Below are positions 17,252 to 24,772 of a stretch of 40,689 nt of DNA, in pieces (positions within the stretch are counted from its first letter, which is position 1; each line of letters begins with the position of its first letter). The DNA comes from CAG-611 sp964487215 (lineage in GTDB: Bacteria; Bacillota_I; Bacilli_A; RF39; UBA660). A program made the position numbers and the translations under genes. The DNA is taken from positions 1-40,689 of the forward strand of contig CAZAPU010000001.1 of NCBI GenBank assembly GCA_964487215.1, in the 5' to 3' direction. The notes beneath the pieces were generated by a model, which was given only the letters and a program-made list of their open reading frames with translations, made no database searches and was not told the DNA's origin.

Positions 17252-18318
17252 TTATTTTTTATAATTCTCAATGAATTGCTTTTTATATTCTTCAAAATTA
17301 TCTTCTTTTATACTTTGTCTTATTTCTTCCATCATTTTTGTTAAAAATCTAATATTATGTATGGATAAAAGTCTTTGACCAAATGTTTCCTCTACTGATA
17401 TTAAATGCCTTATATATGCTTTAGTAAAGTCTTCTTTATATTTATTGTTCTTTAAATTGATTTTACCAGTTCTTGTAAATGCATTAGCATGTCTTGCAAT
17501 TCTTGTTGGTAACACACAATCAAATATATCTATTCCTCTTTCAACACCTTCAAGTATATCTATTGGTTCACCTACTCCCATTAAATATCTTATTTTATCT
17601 TTTGGTAAATAATCAACACAATTATCTATCATTTCATACATAGTTTTTTTGTCTTCGCCAACCGAAGTTCCACCAATTGAATAACCATCAAAATTCATTT
17701 TTACTGTTTCTTCGGCACTATATTTTCTTAAATCTTTAAACTCTCCACCTTGTACTATTCCAAATAACATTTGATTATCATTTTTATGAGCATCTTTTCC
17801 TCTTTTTGCCCAACGAAGTGTTCTTTCAACACTATTTTTCATATATTCATATGTACATGGATAATATGGACATTCATCAAATGACATAATTATATCAGCA
17901 CCTAATTTATTTTGAATTTCAATACTTTTTTCTGGTGTTAAAAATAATTTTGTTCCATCAATGTGACTTTTAAATTTTACTCCTTCTTCACTTATATCTT
18001 TTGGCTTTGCAAGTGAAAAAACTTGGAATCCACCACTNNNNNNNNNNTTAATATTGGTCCATTCCAATTCATAAATTTATGAAGACCACCTGCTTTATTA
18101 ACAATATCTTCTCCTGGTCTTAACCACAAATGATAGGTATTTGCTAAAATTATTCCTGTATTGCATTCATATAATTCTTCTGGTGATAATGTTTTAACCG
18201 TAGCACGAGTTCCAACAGGCATAAACATTGGAGTTTCAAAATTACCATAAGTACTATGAATTATACCGTATCTTTTTTTATTATTTTCTTTTATTAATTC
18301 AAATTGCATCTTACTCAT
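17252..18318 (-). CDS. tgt: tRNA-guanine transglycosylase, split by an assembly gap and lacking the zinc Cys loop
   Basis: Exchanges guanine 34 of Asp/Asn/His/Tyr tRNAs for preQ1. The two halves are in different frames only because 10 N stand between GGACCAATATTAA and AGTGGTGGA; the family sequence GPIL-TD-SGGFQ needs 5 missing bases, which hide the active-site Asp of TDSGGFQ. The nucleophile Asp in DIFDCVLPTR is present. Repaired length is about 353 against 370-385 usual. The shortfall is mostly one place: KYKEDF runs straight into TKAYIRHL (about 17440), so the loop with Cys-x-Cys-x2-Cys that binds zinc is gone, while the fourth ligand, His in RLLSIHNI, remains. Overlaps queA by 8 bases (ATGAGTAA) with GGAG 6 bases upstream of the ATG. 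Confidence 0.9.
18038..18047. other. Assembly gap (10 N) inside tgt
   Basis: Ten N, apparently a fixed-length placeholder. Conservation of Tgt predicts that only 5 bases are missing, encoding the rest of Thr and all of Asp. The apparent frameshift is an artefact of the placeholder length. Confidence 0.9.
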
Positions 18319-19348
18319 AAAAATCTCCTATCATCATTGCATCACCAAAGGAAAAAAATCTATATTTTTCTTTTATTGCTTCTTGGTATGCATTTAAAAT
18401 CATTTCTTTACTAGCAAAAGCACTAACCAGCATAATTAAAGTTGATTTTGGTAAATGAAAATTAGTAATCTGAATATCTATAGCTTTAAATTTATATCCA
18501 GGATAAATAAATATATCTGTATTACCAAAGCATTCTTTAAATGTATTGTACTTATTCATAATTGTTTCAAGTGTTCTTGTAGATGTTGTTCCTACACTTA
18601 TTATTTTTTTATTATTCTTTTTTGTATTATTTAATATTTCTGCTGTTTCTTTATTCATTTCATAAGATTCACTATGCATATGATGTTTAGTTATATCATC
18701 AACTTGTACTGGTCTAAATGTACCAAGTCCTACATGAAGAGTTATATATACAATATTTACACCTTTATTTTTTATTTGTTCAAGTAATTCTTTTGTAAAA
18801 TGTAAACCTGCTGTTGGTGCAGCTGCACTACCAATATTTTTAGCATAGATAGTTTGGTATCTAGTTTGATCATTTAATTTTTCATGAATATATGGAGGAA
18901 GTGGCATTGTACCTAATTTATCTAATATTTCCATTAATATACCTGAATATTTTAATTTAAAATGCATTATTCCTTCATCAAATACTGCTATGCACTCTGC
19001 TTTAAGTAATCCATCTCCAAATGTAACAATAGTACCTATTTTTATTCTTTTAGCTGGTTTAACTAAGCATTCCCATAAATCTTCTTTTAAATTTTTAAGT
19101 AAAAGAATTTCAATTATCGCTTTTGTTTCTTCTTTTAAACCAATAAGTCTAGCAGGTATAACTTTAGTATCATTTAATACAAGTGTATCTCCAGCATTAA
19201 TATAATTAATAATATCAGTAAATACTTTATGTGATATTTTTCCATTTGTTTTATTAACAACCATTAATCTAGAAGCACTTCTATTTTTTAATGGAGTTTG
19301 TGCTATTAGTTCTTGTGGTAAATTATAATCAAATTCTTCAATATTCAT
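18311..19348 (-). CDS. queA: S-adenosylmethionine:tRNA ribosyltransferase-isomerase
   Basis: QueA transfers and isomerises the ribosyl group of S-adenosylmethionine onto preQ1 in tRNA to make epoxyqueuosine. 345 residues, typical length. Family segments are visible: EEFDYNLPQELIAQ at the start, DTLVLNDTKVIPARL, GSAAAPTAGLHFT, and the end SFGDAMMI. The second ATG (19348) is preferred because GAGGG lies 6 bases upstream; for the ATG at 19354 it is adjacent. Paired with tgt, which acts one step earlier, so this organism uses preQ1 and not only salvaged queuine. Confidence 0.96.
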   Translation of the reverse strand: MNIEEFDYNLPQELIAQTPLKNRSASRLMVVNKTNGKISHKVFTDIINYINAGDTLVLNDTKVIPARLIGLKEETKAIIEILLLKNLKEDLWECLVKPAKRIKIGTIVTFGDGLLKAECIAVFDEGIMHFKLKYSGILMEILDKLGTMPLPPYIHEKLNDQTRYQTIYAKNIGSAAAPTAGLHFTKELLEQIKNKGVNIVYITLHVGLGTFRPVQVDDITKHHMHSESYEMNKETAEILNNTKKNNKKIISVGTTSTRTLETIMNKYNTFKECFGNTDIFIYPGYKFKAIDIQITNFHLPKSTLIMLVSAFASKEMILNAYQEAIKEKYRFFSFGDAMMIGDFYE

Positions 19349-19371
19349 ATACATCCCTCATTGCTTTTCAT

Positions 19372-19400
19372 ATTATAACAAAAAAAGGTAGATTTTTCTA
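19372..19400 (-). promoter_or_regulatory. Possible promoter of queA-tgt
   Basis: Perfect TATAAT on the minus strand (19377-19372) directly after the terminator, 24 bases before the queA start. The -35 at a 17-base distance (TAGAAA) is poor and lies in the terminator hairpin. Confidence 0.4.
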
Positions 19401-19407
19401 CCTTTTT
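19382..19407 (-). terminator. Terminator of ruvA-ruvB-orf
   Basis: 11-bp stem AAAAAGGTAGA/TCTACCTTTTT with a 4-base loop and T run on the minus strand. The stop codon of the 107-residue gene lies in the stem. Confidence 0.88.
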
Positions 19408-19721
19408 ATTGTATTACGATCATTATTTGATAAATAATTTTTTACTATTAACACTAAATAATCAGTAATAGCATTTAAAAACCATTCAGAGTTTAATTCT
19501 AGCTCTTTCTTTCCTTTAGCCTCTTCTAATAATATTTCTGAATAATGAATTATTTCAAACATTAATGATTCTCTTTCTTTTGGTAAAATATTTTTTCTTG
19601 TTAAATAATCATTAGTTATAGCTTTTATAACATTATTCATTAAGTCTTTTCCTTCTTGTTTTCCATTTACTGCTAAATCATAAATTTCTTTAATTGTTTT
19701 GGCTTTAATTTCTTTTTCCAT
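19398..19721 (-). CDS. Small protein of unknown function in the ruvAB operon
   Basis: Not recognised. 107 residues, soluble and mostly helical, with an acidic middle (LLEEAKGKKELELNSEW) and no Cys. AAAGGAG, overlapping the end of ruvB, lies 6 bases before the ATG. It follows ruvA and ruvB and ends in their terminator. Position suggests co-expression with Holliday-junction processing, which does not prove a shared role. Confidence 0.72.
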   Translation of the reverse strand: MEKEIKAKTIKEIYDLAVNGKQEGKDLMNNVIKAITNDYLTRKNILPKERESLMFEIIHYSEILLEEAKGKKELELNSEWFLNAITDYLVLIVKNYLSNNDRNTIKR

Positions 19722-19732
19722 GTCTTACTCCT

Positions 19733-20722
19733 TTAAAATAATTTTCCTTGTTTTGATTTGTCGAAATATTTATATGCAAGTTCTGTTGCAATTCTTCCTC
19801 TATTTGTTCTTTTTATAAAACCAATTTGAATTAAATAAGGTTCATACATATCTTCAATAGTAGATATTTCCTCACCAACTGATGTTGCTAAAGTTTCTAT
19901 TCCTACTGGACCTCCATTGAATTTATCTATGATTGTTAGTATTAATTCTTTATCAACTTCATCTAATCCTATTGAATCTATTTTTAATCTATCTAATGCT
20001 TTCTTGGTAATTTCAATATTTATTATACCATTTCCTTCTACTAAAGCAAAGTCTCTAACTCTTTTTACTAATTTATTTACTATTCTTGGTGTACCTCTAC
20101 TTCTTTTTGCTAATTCTTTTGCTGCTGTTTCTTCAATCTCAATATTAAGTACTTTACTAGTTCTTTTTGCTATTTGACATAATTCTTCCTCATTATAATA
20201 TTGTAATTTATTTACTATACCAAATCTATCTCTAAGAGGACTAGTAAGATCACCCGCTCTTGTTGTTGCACCTACTAAAGTAAATGGTGGTAAATCTATT
20301 TTTATATTTCTAGTTTGTCCTTCTGTTCCAACAATTAAATCAATGGTGAAATCTTCCATTGCAGGATAAAGTATTTCTTCAATATATTTTGGCATACGAT
20401 GAATTTCATCAATAAATAATACATCACCAGGTTCTAAATTAGAAAGTATTGCTGCTAAATCACCACTTTTTTCTATTGATGGCCCACTAGCTGTTTTTAT
20501 ACCAACTCCAAGTTCATTAGCAATAATATATGCCATTGTAGTTTTTCCTAATCCAGGAGGTCCATATAAAAGTACATGATCTAAACTTTCTTTTCTCATC
20601 TTAGCAGCTTCAATAAATACTTTCATATTTTCTTTTACTTCACTTTGACCAATATATTCATCTAATTTTGAAGGTCTAATATTTTGATCAAGTTCATTTT
20701 CTGTTATTTCTTTTTCTTCCAT
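19733..20722 (-). CDS. ruvB: Holliday junction branch migration ATPase RuvB
   Basis: Hexameric AAA+ motor that drives branch migration together with RuvA. 329 residues. The N-terminal IRPSKLDEYIGQ, Walker A GPPGLGKTT (about 54-62), Walker B FIDEIHR (about 102-108), sensor 1 GATTRAG and the C-terminal winged-helix with GPVGIETLA and EPYLIQIGFIKRTNRGRIAT are all present. A GGGGTGAT ribosome site precedes the ATG. It follows ruvA after 12 bases and precedes the 107-residue gene. Confidence 0.97.
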   Translation of the reverse strand: MEEKEITENELDQNIRPSKLDEYIGQSEVKENMKVFIEAAKMRKESLDHVLLYGPPGLGKTTMAYIIANELGVGIKTASGPSIEKSGDLAAILSNLEPGDVLFIDEIHRMPKYIEEILYPAMEDFTIDLIVGTEGQTRNIKIDLPPFTLVGATTRAGDLTSPLRDRFGIVNKLQYYNEEELCQIAKRTSKVLNIEIEETAAKELAKRSRGTPRIVNKLVKRVRDFALVEGNGIINIEITKKALDRLKIDSIGLDEVDKELILTIIDKFNGGPVGIETLATSVGEEISTIEDMYEPYLIQIGFIKRTNRGRIATELAYKYFDKSKQGKLF

Positions 20723-20734
20723 GTTATCACCCCA

Positions 20735-21286
20735 TTATTTTAATAAAAGTTTCAATGCTTCTTTTATTTGTTGTTCAATTGTTAATGAAGAATCAACTTT
20801 TCCTATAATAGATTTAAAATCTTTATCTTTATAACCTAAACCTTTTAATACAGAAACTAAATCTTCATAATTATCATTTGTTTCATTTGATAAAGTATCT
20901 AATTTACCTTTTAAATCTAAAACTATTTGTCTTGCAACTTTATCACCTATTTTGGGAAACTTTGTTAAATATAATATATTTTCTCTTTCAATTGCATCTA
21001 CTATCCCACTTATACTTCCTGTTGCTAACATTGGAAGAGCCATTTTTGGTCCAATTCCTTTTACACTTATTAGTTTTAAAAACAATTGTCTTTCTTCAAT
21101 AGTTTTAAATCCATATAAACTATGTTCATCTTCTCTTATTTGTTCATAAAGAAATATTTTATATTCTTTATCTAATTCAAACACATATGGATTCGCTACT
21201 CCAACAAAATAACCTATTCCATTATTATCAATTACTATTCCAGTAGATAATTGTTCTACTATTTTTCCCATAATATATGAATACAT
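20735..21286 (-). CDS. ruvA: Holliday junction DNA helicase subunit RuvA
   Basis: Tetrameric junction-binding protein that recruits RuvB. 183 residues from the ATG at 21286, preferred because GGTG lies 6 bases upstream; the upstream GTG/ATG candidates at 21304 and 21298 would place that site inside the gene. The OB-fold domain (about 1-62), the helix-hairpin-helix pair with LISVKGIGPKMALPML and LTKFPKIGDKVARQIVLDL (about 70-130) and the C-terminal RuvB-binding domain with VLKGLGYKDKDF are present. Slightly short of the usual 190-205. First gene of ruvA-ruvB-orf. Confidence 0.95.
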   Translation of the reverse strand: MYSYIMGKIVEQLSTGIVIDNNGIGYFVGVANPYVFELDKEYKIFLYEQIREDEHSLYGFKTIEERQLFLKLISVKGIGPKMALPMLATGSISGIVDAIERENILYLTKFPKIGDKVARQIVLDLKGKLDTLSNETNDNYEDLVSVLKGLGYKDKDFKSIIGKVDSSLTIEQQIKEALKLLLK

Positions 21287-21373
21287 ATTTATCACCATTC
21301 CCATTATAACATAATTTTTTCCTATAAATTGATTTTATCATACAAAACATTAGTTCGCAACAAAATAAATAAA

Positions 21374-21394
21374 AAAACTGAAAAATTCAGTTTT
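21374..21394 (-). terminator. Terminator of the membrane Xre-regulator gene
   Basis: 9-bp stem AAAACTGAA/TTCAGTTTT with a 3-base loop and a following T run on the minus strand, ending at the stop codon. Confidence 0.82.
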
Positions 21395-22919
21395 ATTCGT
21401 TTATTATATCTTTTATTCTTGTTTTATATTCTTCAAGTTTCACTTCACATTCATCTAATTTATCTTGATCAAATTCTGTTGAAGATTCTAATTCATATAT
21501 TCTTTGTTGTAATCTTTCTATCTCATTTTGATATTCTGATATTTCATCAATATATTCTTCATTTGCAATAGCTTGTTTTTCATAATTTTTCTTTAATAAG
21601 TTTATATTGTTATTACTTGTATAAACAGTAATTTTATAATTTGTTAACATTTCATAATTATATATAGTCTTTTCCCTTAAATCTTTAATTAAGTTCTTAA
21701 CAAAATCCATACTAAATTCATCATCCATACTTACAATATGAACACGATTATCATAAACATTAATTCCAGGTGTAGATAATTCATCATAATAATTAACCTG
21801 AATTCTTACTGTATTAGTTAAATTATTATCAGTAACAAATTCAACATTATACATATTATTTAAATACATTTGATCATTAAAATCTATTTCTTTAGTATAT
21901 GTATCAACTTGATAATATTTAGGTATATCATTTACAAATTTATAATCTGAAACTTCTAAAGCTGAAATACCAAATCCTACTCCAAACAATCCTAAACTAA
22001 TAATTAATACTATAAATAATCTTTTTTTATTACCAAGTTCTTTATTAAATATAAAATCAAATACTAATTCTAAAAGTAAAGATGTCAATGTAATAGTAGC
22101 TATTAGTAATAATATAATTCCAAAAATAAGTACTCCATTTATTGTTAGATAAATACTTAAGAATAGTCCAAATACTATAAAGACATACATAATCATAAAT
22201 GGTATTGCAAAAAAGAAACAAAAACATTTTACAAAAAACATAACTATCATTCCAAGTATTCTTAATACTCCCCAACCTTTTTTTACAGTTTCCGTTTTAG
22301 TTTCGTTGTTTTTAGGCTCATCTTTTACTTCCTGTTTTTCAATAACAACATCATCTTTTTTACTTTTTACATCTTCAAATTTATCTAAGTATTTTACTTT
22401 ATATATGTAGAAGAATAACATTATGCCGGCTATTAAGTAAACAATACCTAATACAAAATACCAAAAACCAGATACTATAGATCCAACTGTATCTCCAAAT
22501 TTATAGAAAAAAGTTTCTCCTAAACTATATATTTCACTTATTGGCCATTTTAATATTAATATTCCTAAACCAACAAGAAACATAAAAAATAATAATCCAA
22601 CTATTTCTTTACTATTCATATTACTAAACATCTTTACAGATTTATTAATAATACCTGTAATTTCATTAACTATATCATTAAGTGGATTTTTATCTTTTTT
22701 AGAATTAATTTTTTCTACTGATATTTCATCATTAGTTAAATCATCTAATGTACATTCAAATATTTTTGCTATTTGAATTAGTTTATCCATTTCAGGATAT
22801 GATGAACCAGATTCCCACTTTGATACTGCTTGTCTTGAAACTCCAAGTTCATCTGCTAATTGTTCTTGAGACATTTTTCTATTTTTTCTCAAGATTATGA
22901 GTTTGTCTTCAAACTTCAT
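21393..22919 (-). CDS. Xre-family DNA-binding protein with membrane and extracellular coiled-coil parts
   Basis: 508 residues from the ATG at 22919 (AGGTG 6 bases upstream; the GTG at 22928 is within that site). An HTH domain of Xre/Cro type is at about 5-60 with SQEQLADELGVSRQAVSKWE. Transmembrane helices follow at about 105-125, 150-180, a pair about 220-275 and one about 295-315. A large outside region (about 320-505) ends in a coiled coil rich in Glu, Leu and Ile (about 435-500). A DNA-binding head tied to the membrane suggests sensing of an envelope signal. It is a single-gene unit with two possible promoters and a palindrome between them, so self-regulation is likely. Family role unknown. 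Confidence 0.82.
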   Translation of the reverse strand: MKFEDKLIILRKNRKMSQEQLADELGVSRQAVSKWESGSSYPEMDKLIQIAKIFECTLDDLTNDEISVEKINSKKDKNPLNDIVNEITGIINKSVKMFSNMNSKEIVGLLFFMFLVGLGILILKWPISEIYSLGETFFYKFGDTVGSIVSGFWYFVLGIVYLIAGIMLFFYIYKVKYLDKFEDVKSKKDDVVIEKQEVKDEPKNNETKTETVKKGWGVLRILGMIVMFFVKCFCFFFAIPFMIMYVFIVFGLFLSIYLTINGVLIFGIILLLIATITLTSLLLELVFDFIFNKELGNKKRLFIVLIISLGLFGVGFGISALEVSDYKFVNDIPKYYQVDTYTKEIDFNDQMYLNNMYNVEFVTDNNLTNTVRIQVNYYDELSTPGINVYDNRVHIVSMDDEFSMDFVKNLIKDLREKTIYNYEMLTNYKITVYTSNNNINLLKKNYEKQAIANEEYIDEISEYQNEIERLQQRIYELESSTEFDQDKLDECEVKLEEYKTRIKDIINE

Positions 22920-22942
22920 TTTTCTCACCTCACGATAATTCT

Positions 22943-22970
22943 ATTATAAATAATCATTCGCAACCACCAA
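22943..22970 (-). promoter_or_regulatory. Proximal promoter of the Xre-regulator gene
   Basis: Minus strand TTGGTG (22970-22965), a 16-base spacer and a perfect TATAAT (22948-22943). Its -35 overlaps the palindrome at 22968-22980. Confidence 0.5.
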
Positions 22971-22980
22971 CTTTAAGTTG
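22968..22980. promoter_or_regulatory. Palindromic operator candidate
   Basis: CAACTT-T-AAGTTG, two exact 6-base half-sites around a central base. It lies downstream of the distal promoter and over the -35 of the proximal one, a suitable place for a dimeric Xre repressor. It is the kind of site expected for autoregulation, not a demonstrated one. Confidence 0.45.
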
Positions 22981-23012
22981 TTTTTTGTAAAATATCAGTT
23001 GCTTTTGCTTAT

Positions 23013-23040
23013 ATTATAGCATTTTTTAATTAAAAATCAA
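23013..23040 (-). promoter_or_regulatory. Distal promoter of the Xre-regulator gene
   Basis: Minus strand TTGATT (23040-23035), a 16-base spacer and a perfect TATAAT (23018-23013). It follows directly after the spoVIF-like terminator. Confidence 0.6.
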
Positions 23041-23043
23041 AAA

Positions 23044-23061
23044 AATATCCATTTGGATATT
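23044..23061 (-). terminator. Terminator of the spoVIF-like gene
   Basis: 7-bp stem AATATCC/GGATATT with a 4-base loop and a run of eight T on the minus strand. Confidence 0.82.
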
Positions 23062-23063
23062 AA

Positions 23064-23306
23064 TTAAATCATTTTATCTATATCTTTTGATACTTTATCA
23101 TCTAATACTGCTTTTATTATTTTATCTTCTTTATCTTTTGGTACTTCCTTGCCTGTAATTACACTAAGTTGTTGTACTACATCTCTTAATACTTCTTCAT
23201 TCTTCATATTATCATTTTGCAATTTTTCTGCTAAAGAAAGTATTGTATTTTTATCTACATTAGTTTTCTTTTCTATTTTTTTAAAAAGATTATCACTTAT
23301 TTTCAT
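23064..23306 (-). CDS. spoVIF: SpoVIF-like sporulation protein (stage VI)
   Basis: 80 residues resembling SpoVIF (YjcC) of Bacillus, a mother-cell protein needed for correct coat assembly. Shared features, from memory of the family: an N-terminal LFKKIEKKTNVDKNTIL, a middle EEVLRDVVQQLSVITGKEVPK and the KEDKIIKAVLDD helix near the end. Soluble and helical, with no Cys. AGGAGG lies 9 bases before the ATG and is partly buried in a hairpin (23310-23347). A promoter fitting the sigma-K pattern stands at 23326-23352, in keeping with mother-cell expression known for this family. Assignment by sequence pattern only, so moderately sure. Confidence 0.75.
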   Translation of the reverse strand: MKISDNLFKKIEKKTNVDKNTILSLAEKLQNDNMKNEEVLRDVVQQLSVITGKEVPKDKEDKIIKAVLDDKVSKDIDKMI

Positions 23307-23309
23307 TAT

Positions 23310-23347
23310 AAAAGCCCTCCTAAAGTAATATATGTTAGTGGGCTTTT
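23310..23347 (-). promoter_or_regulatory. Hairpin overlapping the spoVIF ribosome site
   Basis: On the minus strand AAAAGCCC (23347-23340) and GGGCTTTT (23317-23310) form an 8-bp stem around a 22-base loop. The right arm holds the GGG of the AGGAGGG ribosome site. Few T follow, so it is a poor terminator for der. It would form only on transcripts that read through from der. Confidence 0.55.
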
Positions 23348-23352
23348 TTTGT
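23326..23352 (-). promoter_or_regulatory. Sigma-K-type promoter of the spoVIF-like gene
   Basis: Minus strand AC (23352-23351), a 16-base spacer and CATATATTA (23334-23326), an exact match to the sigma-K pattern AC-N16-CATANNNTA. The start point would be near 23320, at the ribosome site itself and downstream of the left arm of the hairpin. Confidence 0.6.
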
Positions 23353-24665
23353 TATTCAATATCGTTTTTATTTTTAAATTCTAAAATAATAGGTGTTCCT
23401 GTAAAATCAAAGTTTTCCCTTATTTTATTTTCTAAATATCTTTCATATGAAAAATGAACTAATTTTTTATCATTAACATGGAATGTAAATTTTGGTGGTT
23501 TACTTCCTGATTGATGACAAAATGATATTCTTAATCTTTTTCCTTTATAACTTGGAGCAGGATTCAAATCATATGCTTCTAAAATTACATTGTTAAATAC
23601 TGAAGTTTTAATTTGCTTTTCTATATTTTCTTTTACTACTTCTACTGCTGGCATAATAGTATGAATTCTTTTTTTGGTTAAAGCTGATGTAAATACAATT
23701 GGAGCATAACTAAGAAATTGAAATTCTTTTCTTATCGTCTTAGTGTACTCTTTTATATCATCTTCTTTATTTTCTACTAAATCCCATTTATTTACAACAA
23801 TTATTACTGCCTTACCAGCTGCAATAGCATAACCTGCTATATGTTTATCATGTTCAATTATTCCTTCTTCTCTATTTATTACAAGTAAACAAATATCACT
23901 TCTATCAATCGCTCTCATACTTCTAAGTAAACTATACTTCTCAATTGTTTCAAATATTCTTCCTTTTTTTCTAAGACCTGCTGTATCAATTAGAATATAA
24001 TTTTCTTTATTGTAAGTAAAATTAATATCTATTGCATCTCTTGTTGTACCTGCAACATCACTTACTATTACTCTATCTTCATTTAATAAAGCATTAACCA
24101 AACTACTTTTACCTACATTTGGTCTTCCAATAACACATATTTTTGTAATATCTACTTCTTCATTTTCTGTTTTTCTAAAACCATCTATTATCTCATCAAG
24201 TAAATCTGCTATACCTATATTATGTTCTCCACTTACTGGAATATAAGTATCAAATCCTAATTCATAAAAATCATATATTTTTTCTTCATTCTTTTTATTA
24301 TCAATTTTATTTATAGCTACAATTACAGTTTTATTACTTTTTCTAAGCATATCTCTAACTTCAAAATCATTAGCAGTTAATCCTTCTTTTCCATCAACAA
24401 CAAAAATTATTTTATCTGCTTCTAATATACCTATTTCAACTTGTGTTTTTATTTCATCATTAAATAGTTCTTTACTAATATCAATACCACCTGTATCAAT
24501 AAGATTAAATTTATGATTTTTATAATTTACTTCACCATAAATACGATCTCTTGTTATTCCAGGAGTATCTTCAATAATAGATATCTTCTTACCTACTAAT
24601 TTATTAAATATTGTAGATTTACCTACATTTGGTCTTCCTACGATACAAACTGTTGGTATTTTCAT
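23352..24665 (-). CDS. der: Ribosome assembly GTPase Der (EngA)
   Basis: Essential double GTPase that helps mature the 50S subunit. 437 residues with two G domains, each with GRPNVGKST/S (about 8-16 and 180-188), DTPG or DTAG G3 motifs and NKxD (NKID, NKWD), followed by the C-terminal KH-like domain with FTSALTKKRIHTIMP and PPKFTFHVN. Usual length. The ATG at 24665 is chosen because AGAGGTG lies 6 bases upstream; the GTG at 24674 is in that site. Single gene upstream of the spoVIF-like gene. Confidence 0.97.
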   Translation of the reverse strand: MKIPTVCIVGRPNVGKSTIFNKLVGKKISIIEDTPGITRDRIYGEVNYKNHKFNLIDTGGIDISKELFNDEIKTQVEIGILEADKIIFVVDGKEGLTANDFEVRDMLRKSNKTVIVAINKIDNKKNEEKIYDFYELGFDTYIPVSGEHNIGIADLLDEIIDGFRKTENEEVDITKICVIGRPNVGKSSLVNALLNEDRVIVSDVAGTTRDAIDINFTYNKENYILIDTAGLRKKGRIFETIEKYSLLRSMRAIDRSDICLLVINREEGIIEHDKHIAGYAIAAGKAVIIVVNKWDLVENKEDDIKEYTKTIRKEFQFLSYAPIVFTSALTKKRIHTIMPAVEVVKENIEKQIKTSVFNNVILEAYDLNPAPSYKGKRLRISFCHQSGSKPPKFTFHVNDKKLVHFSYERYLENKIRENFDFTGTPIILEFKNKNDIE

Positions 24666-24738
24666 ATAGCTCACCTCTAATCTTCTAGATTATAACAAAA
24701 AAACTCTTTTTTTACAAGGTTTTATGTTATTTAATAAA

Positions 24739-24765
24739 AAAACATATAATTTTATTATATGTTTT
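24739..24765 (-). terminator. Terminator of the anchored repeat-protein gene
   Basis: 12-bp stem AAAACATATAAT/ATTATATGTTTT with a 3-base loop and T run on the minus strand, just after the stop codon. Confidence 0.8.
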
Positions 24766-24772
24766 ATATTTA

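Noticed and set aside
17252..18318. tgt as a frameshifted pseudogene
   Set aside because: The frame change is fully explained by the fixed-size run of N; five missing bases restore one continuous reading frame with conserved sequence on both sides.
22057..22275. 72-residue minus-strand frame inside the Xre-regulator gene
   Set aside because: It is another frame of the same strand within a well-supported membrane protein, and it lacks a ribosome site.
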